Origin: Deltaproteobacteria bacterium
GTDB taxonomy: Bacteria; Desulfobacterota; GWC2-55-46
Length of the DNA: 8,325 nt
Direction: 5' to 3'
Assembly: GCA_016218095.1 (NCBI GenBank)
Contig: JACREV010000067.1
Coordinates: forward strand, 1 to 8,325
The notes beneath the pieces were generated by a model that searched no databases, had not been told where the DNA came from, and saw only the letters and a program-made list of their open reading frames with translations. Made by a program: the position numbers and the translations under genes. Positions 6,068-8,325 of the stretch are shown in pieces (the stretch's first letter is position 1; every line of letters starts with the position of its first letter).

Positions 6068-7336
6068 ATGAAAAAATACGCACTTCTGCTCGCCCTGTTC
6101 CTTCTGGCAGTTTTGCCGGAGGCCGGGCTTGCCGCAAACCACTACATAAGGGCCGGGGCAACGGGCGCGAACACCGGGGCGGACTGGACGAACGCCTGGA
6201 CGACGCTCCCCTCGACGCTCACGAGGGGCGACGTCTACTACATGGCCGACGGCAGTTATTCCAGCTACACCTTCGACGACTCCGGCACCACGAAGACCTA
6301 CATAAAGAAGGCGATCGCCTCCGACCACGGCACCGACTCGGGCTGGCAGAGCTCGTACGGAGACGGAACGGCGACCTTCAACGCGACGATCACCTTCAGT
6401 TCCAGCTACTGGGTCTTTGACGGACAGACCGGCTCGGGCAAGAGCGGCTACGGCTTCAAGATAATATCGGCCGGGTCCAACAAGCTCATGAGGTTCGACA
6501 ACACCCCTTCGTACATAACCGTCAAGCACGTGGAGATGGAGCACAGGGGGACGAATACCGAGAGCGGAGACGACATCATCTACACGCTCGGCGCCAACAA
6601 CCTCCTCATCTCCTACTGCTACCTCCATGACTCCGGCAGGGCCCCGATACTGCTCCGCGCGACGACCGACTCGGTCTTCGAGTACCTCTATGTGGCGAGG
6701 AACATGAGCACGTCATCAGAGCACTCCGAGGGCATCTCGGCCTACGGCGGCACCGCGAGGAACACCGTAAGGTACAGCGTCTGGGAGGACATAACCGGCA
6801 CCGGCATCCTCGTCTTCGACGGCGACGGCTGGCAGGTATACGGCAACCTCTTCTTCTATACCTCCGGGTACGGCTATGACATAAGCAACGGGGCGGTGGC
6901 TACATGGACCGGCTACAAGGTAACGAACACAAAGGTCTACAACAACACGTTCGTGAACCTCAAGGGCTACAACGCCGGGGTCTGGTTCGACTCGACCTCC
7001 GGCGGCGGCAACACCGCCTACAACAACCTCTGGTACAACTGCCAGAAGTTGACGTTCGGGAACGTGAGCCACGACTACAACTGGTTCTACGGCACGAACT
7101 CGCAGTCGGAGTCGAACATACAGAACGGGACAGGCAACCCCTTCGTGAACTCGTCGGCGTATAACTTCCAGCTCGCCGCACCTACGAGCGCTGGCAAGAA
7201 CCTCGGGTCCTCGTACAACCTTGACATGTACGGCTACACGAGGGGCGGCGACGGCGTGTGGGACAGGGGCGCATTCGAGTACGGCGGCACCTCTGCGCTC
7301 ACCCCATCGGCCCCGGGAAACCTGCAGGTGAACTGA
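6068..7336 (+). CDS. Secreted right-handed parallel beta-helix protein
   Basis: 422 residues. Residues 1-22 or 1-23 form a classic Sec signal peptide: MKK, a Leu/Ala-rich core, then a small-residue cleavage site around GLA-ANHY. The mature part begins NHYIRAGATGANTGADWTNAW, a common opening of secreted beta-helix proteins. It then carries irregular coils rich in Asn, Gly, Tyr and Ser, for example YITVKHVEMEHRG (149-161), LLISYCYLHDSG (179-190), VFEYLYVARNMS (203-214), TVRYSVWEDITGTG (233-246), WQVYGNLFFYTSG (255-267) and TKVYNNTFVN (288-297). Near the C-terminus, GNPFVNSS, FQLA and DRGAFEYGG (399-407) match the usual end of such folds. A short PSAPGNLQVN tail follows, resembling the first strand of a fibronectin type III linker. 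Relatives include pectate and alginate lyases, C5 epimerases and polysaccharide-binding proteins; I see no decisive catalytic motif. It has its own AT-rich leader and strong SD, so expression is probably high and separately controlled. No lipobox or PEP-CTERM sorting tail is present. Confidence 0.85.
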   Translation: MKKYALLLALFLLAVLPEAGLAANHYIRAGATGANTGADWTNAWTTLPSTLTRGDVYYMADGSYSSYTFDDSGTTKTYIKKAIASDHGTDSGWQSSYGDGTATFNATITFSSSYWVFDGQTGSGKSGYGFKIISAGSNKLMRFDNTPSYITVKHVEMEHRGTNTESGDDIIYTLGANNLLISYCYLHDSGRAPILLRATTDSVFEYLYVARNMSTSSEHSEGISAYGGTARNTVRYSVWEDITGTGILVFDGDGWQVYGNLFFYTSGYGYDISNGAVATWTGYKVTNTKVYNNTFVNLKGYNAGVWFDSTSGGGNTAYNNLWYNCQKLTFGNVSHDYNWFYGTNSQSESNIQNGTGNPFVNSSAYNFQLAAPTSAGKNLGSSYNLDMYGYTRGGDGVWDRGAFEYGGTSALTPSAPGNLQVN

Positions 7337-7344
7337 TCCATCCC

Positions 7345-7372
7345 GCCTGTCTGCCGGAAACGGCAGACAGGC
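7345..7372 (+). terminator. 12-bp perfect hairpin with GAAA loop; terminator-like without a U-tract
   Basis: Arms GCCTGTCTGCCG (7345-7356) and CGGCAGACAGGC (7361-7372) pair perfectly around the tetraloop GAAA (7357-7360), starting 8 nt after the beta-helix stop. Position and stability suggest 3'-end formation or mRNA protection. The hairpin is followed by a C-rich stretch, not T residues, so it is not a canonical intrinsic terminator. It may act with Rho, stabilise the 3' end, or be a copy of a dispersed palindromic repeat. Confidence 0.5.
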
Positions 7373-7463
7373 CCCCTCCCCGGCAAGCAGGTCTTGCGAC
7401 CCGGCCGACGCCGCGGTCGCTCATATCCGATTCCAAGGCGTCTCCCCGGCTGCAACCCGCGTG

Positions 7464-7498
7464 CGGAAAATACAAGCGCGGCCGCGCGGCCTTTTCCG
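7464..7498 (+). other. Second inverted repeat in the gene-free stretch
   Basis: CGGAAAA (7464-7470) pairs with TTTTCCG (7492-7498). Between them is the palindromic GC block GCGCGGCCGCGC (7476-7487), overlapping GGCCGCGCGGCC (7480-7491). The GGCC-GCGC-GGCC part is followed by TTTT, a feature shared with weak terminators. It may terminate read-through or structure the leader of the flippase gene. The rest of 7337-7531 shows no gene I can support. Confidence 0.3.
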
Positions 7499-7531
7499 GG
7501 CCACATCGTGGCAAGGTCCAAAAAAATATAA

Positions 7532-8325
7532 ATGAAAATCGATTTACGGCCGTTGGGCAGGTTCCTCAAGGCCTCACTGGAGAGGCTCAACTCCGGGGAG
7601 AGCCTTTTTACGAGGGCGACTCGCGGGGGGCTCTGGCTCGGAGCGGGCTCCGGCGTGGAGCAATTGATGAGGCTCGCGAGGAACATGATAGTAGCGCGCG
7701 TCATCGCCCCTGAGGCCTTCGGGGTCATGGCGATAGTGCTCGCCGCCTGCTCGGCCCTCGAGGCATTCACGGACATAGGCGTCAAGTCCGCCGTCGTGCA
7801 GAACCCGGACGGGCACGAAGAGACCTTCCTTAACGCCGCATGGTGGCTCTCGTTCGCGCGCTCGGCCCTCCTGTACGCGGCCGCCTACGCCGCCGCGCCG
7901 TGGATAGCGTCATTCTACTCCATGCCGTCGTTGACGACACTGCTCCGCGTAGCGTTCTTGAGCATACTCTTTAACGGCGCGCAGAGCGCCGGGCTCTACG
8001 CCGCGTTCAAGGACCTGGACTTCAAGCCCTGGGTGGCGATCAACCTCGGCTCGGCGGGGGCCGGGATACTCTCCACCGTGGTGCTGGTCTTCCTTGTGCC
8101 CGGCGAGTGGGCCCTTGTCGCCGGGTACACGATAGAGGCCGCGCTAAGGTGCGCCCTTTCATTCGCGCTCTGCTTCCGTCTTCCGGGGCTCAAGTTCGAA
8201 AGGCGGCACATCGAATCGCTCTGGAGGTTCGCCCGCGGCGTCTTCGGGCTCCCCATACTCACGAACATCTTCCTTCAGATAGACATCTTCACCATAGGCA
8301 AGCTCTGCACGCCGACCGAGCTCGG
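7532..8325 (+). CDS. Oligosaccharide flippase (Wzx-like, MOP superfamily), 3' truncated by the window edge
   Basis: 264 complete codons are visible before the right edge, about half of the usual ~480 residues. The protein is predicted to flip lipid-linked repeat units across the inner membrane. After a basic N-terminal segment (residues 1-30), RGGLWLGAGSGVEQLMRLARNMIVARVIAPEAFGVMAI (31-68) is the diagnostic first helix and loop of the polysaccharide-synthesis/MATE-like fold. It is followed by FTDIGVKSAVVQ (79-90), hydrophobic segments near 112-126, 137-157, 168-189 and 194-214, an AFKDLDFKPW block (158-167), and FARGVFGLPILTNIFLQIDIFTIGKL (233-258). ATG 7532 is chosen because the frame is open from it and an A-rich unstructured stretch precedes it. 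The nearest SD (AAGG at 7513-7516) is 15 nt away, so a later start around residues 20-30 is possible. The 195-nt gap before it suggests partly separate expression. Confidence 0.87.
   Translation, partial: MKIDLRPLGRFLKASLERLNSGESLFTRATRGGLWLGAGSGVEQLMRLARNMIVARVIAPEAFGVMAIVLAACSALEAFTDIGVKSAVVQNPDGHEETFLNAAWWLSFARSALLYAAAYAAAPWIASFYSMPSLTTLLRVAFLSILFNGAQSAGLYAAFKDLDFKPWVAINLGSAGAGILSTVVLVFLVPGEWALVAGYTIEAALRCALSFALCFRLPGLKFERRHIESLWRFARGVFGLPILTNIFLQIDIFTIGKLCTPTEL

Noticed and set aside
7527..7532. TATAAA as a promoter -10 for the flippase gene
   Set aside because: It overlaps the start codon, so transcripts would begin inside the gene, and no -35 is visible at the right distance.
7258..7713. 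151-residue + strand frame spanning the end of the beta-helix gene, the gap and the flippase start
   Set aside because: It runs out of frame through two well-supported genes and reads as low-complexity Arg/Pro/Gly sequence.
1..8325. CRISPR arrays, tRNA or rRNA genes, insertion sequences, defence or retroelement systems
   Set aside because: No direct-repeat array, cloverleaf-like segment, transposase or reverse transcriptase motif was found; the window is accounted for by glycan-assembly genes and short leaders.

Overview
This window lies inside a surface-polysaccharide (exopolysaccharide or O-antigen type) biosynthesis locus of a GC-rich bacterium. Every gene I can support is on the + strand. 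Codon use combines high GC with a strong preference for AGG (Arg) and ATA (Ile). Together with the gene content, this fits an uncultivated deltaproteobacterial or Nitrospirota-like lineage. That placement is a weak inference, because the window holds no rRNA or other marker gene.

Layout. Positions 2-5938 look like one operon. It runs: the 3' part of a non-hydrolysing UDP-GlcNAc 2-epimerase (wecB-like), a family 2 glycosyltransferase, an asparagine-synthase-type amidotransferase, a multi-spanning O-antigen polymerase/ligase-like protein, and a second family 2 glycosyltransferase. Three of the four junctions are very tight (1-nt gap, 1-nt overlap, 4-nt gap). The exception is 3560-3684, a 125-nt stretch that is open in the polymerase frame except for one TAG sitting in the loop of a GC-rich hairpin. 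An AT-rich leader (5939-6067) follows, with a near-perfect CRP/FNR-family-like palindrome and a strong Shine-Dalgarno. It precedes a secreted parallel beta-helix protein (6068-7336). Then comes a 195-nt gene-free stretch with two inverted repeats, and finally the first ~264 codons of a Wzx-type oligosaccharide flippase that runs off the right edge.

How the genes fit together. The epimerase would supply UDP-ManNAc. The glycosyltransferases would extend a lipid-linked repeat unit in the cytoplasm. The amidotransferase would most likely amidate a uronic acid sugar. The flippase would export the repeat and the polymerase/ligase would join it. The beta-helix protein, outside the inner membrane, could bind, cleave or epimerise the polymer. 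This is the logic of a Wzx/Wzy-dependent pathway. The initiating sugar-phosphate transferase and chain-length regulator are not in the window.

I see no CRISPR array, tRNA, rRNA, transposase or defence system. The least routine items are the interrupted frame before the polymerase gene, the separately regulated secreted beta-helix gene inside the locus, the Gln in place of the usual acidic residue in the amidotransferase synthetase motif, and the 12-bp perfect GAAA-loop hairpin after the beta-helix gene.
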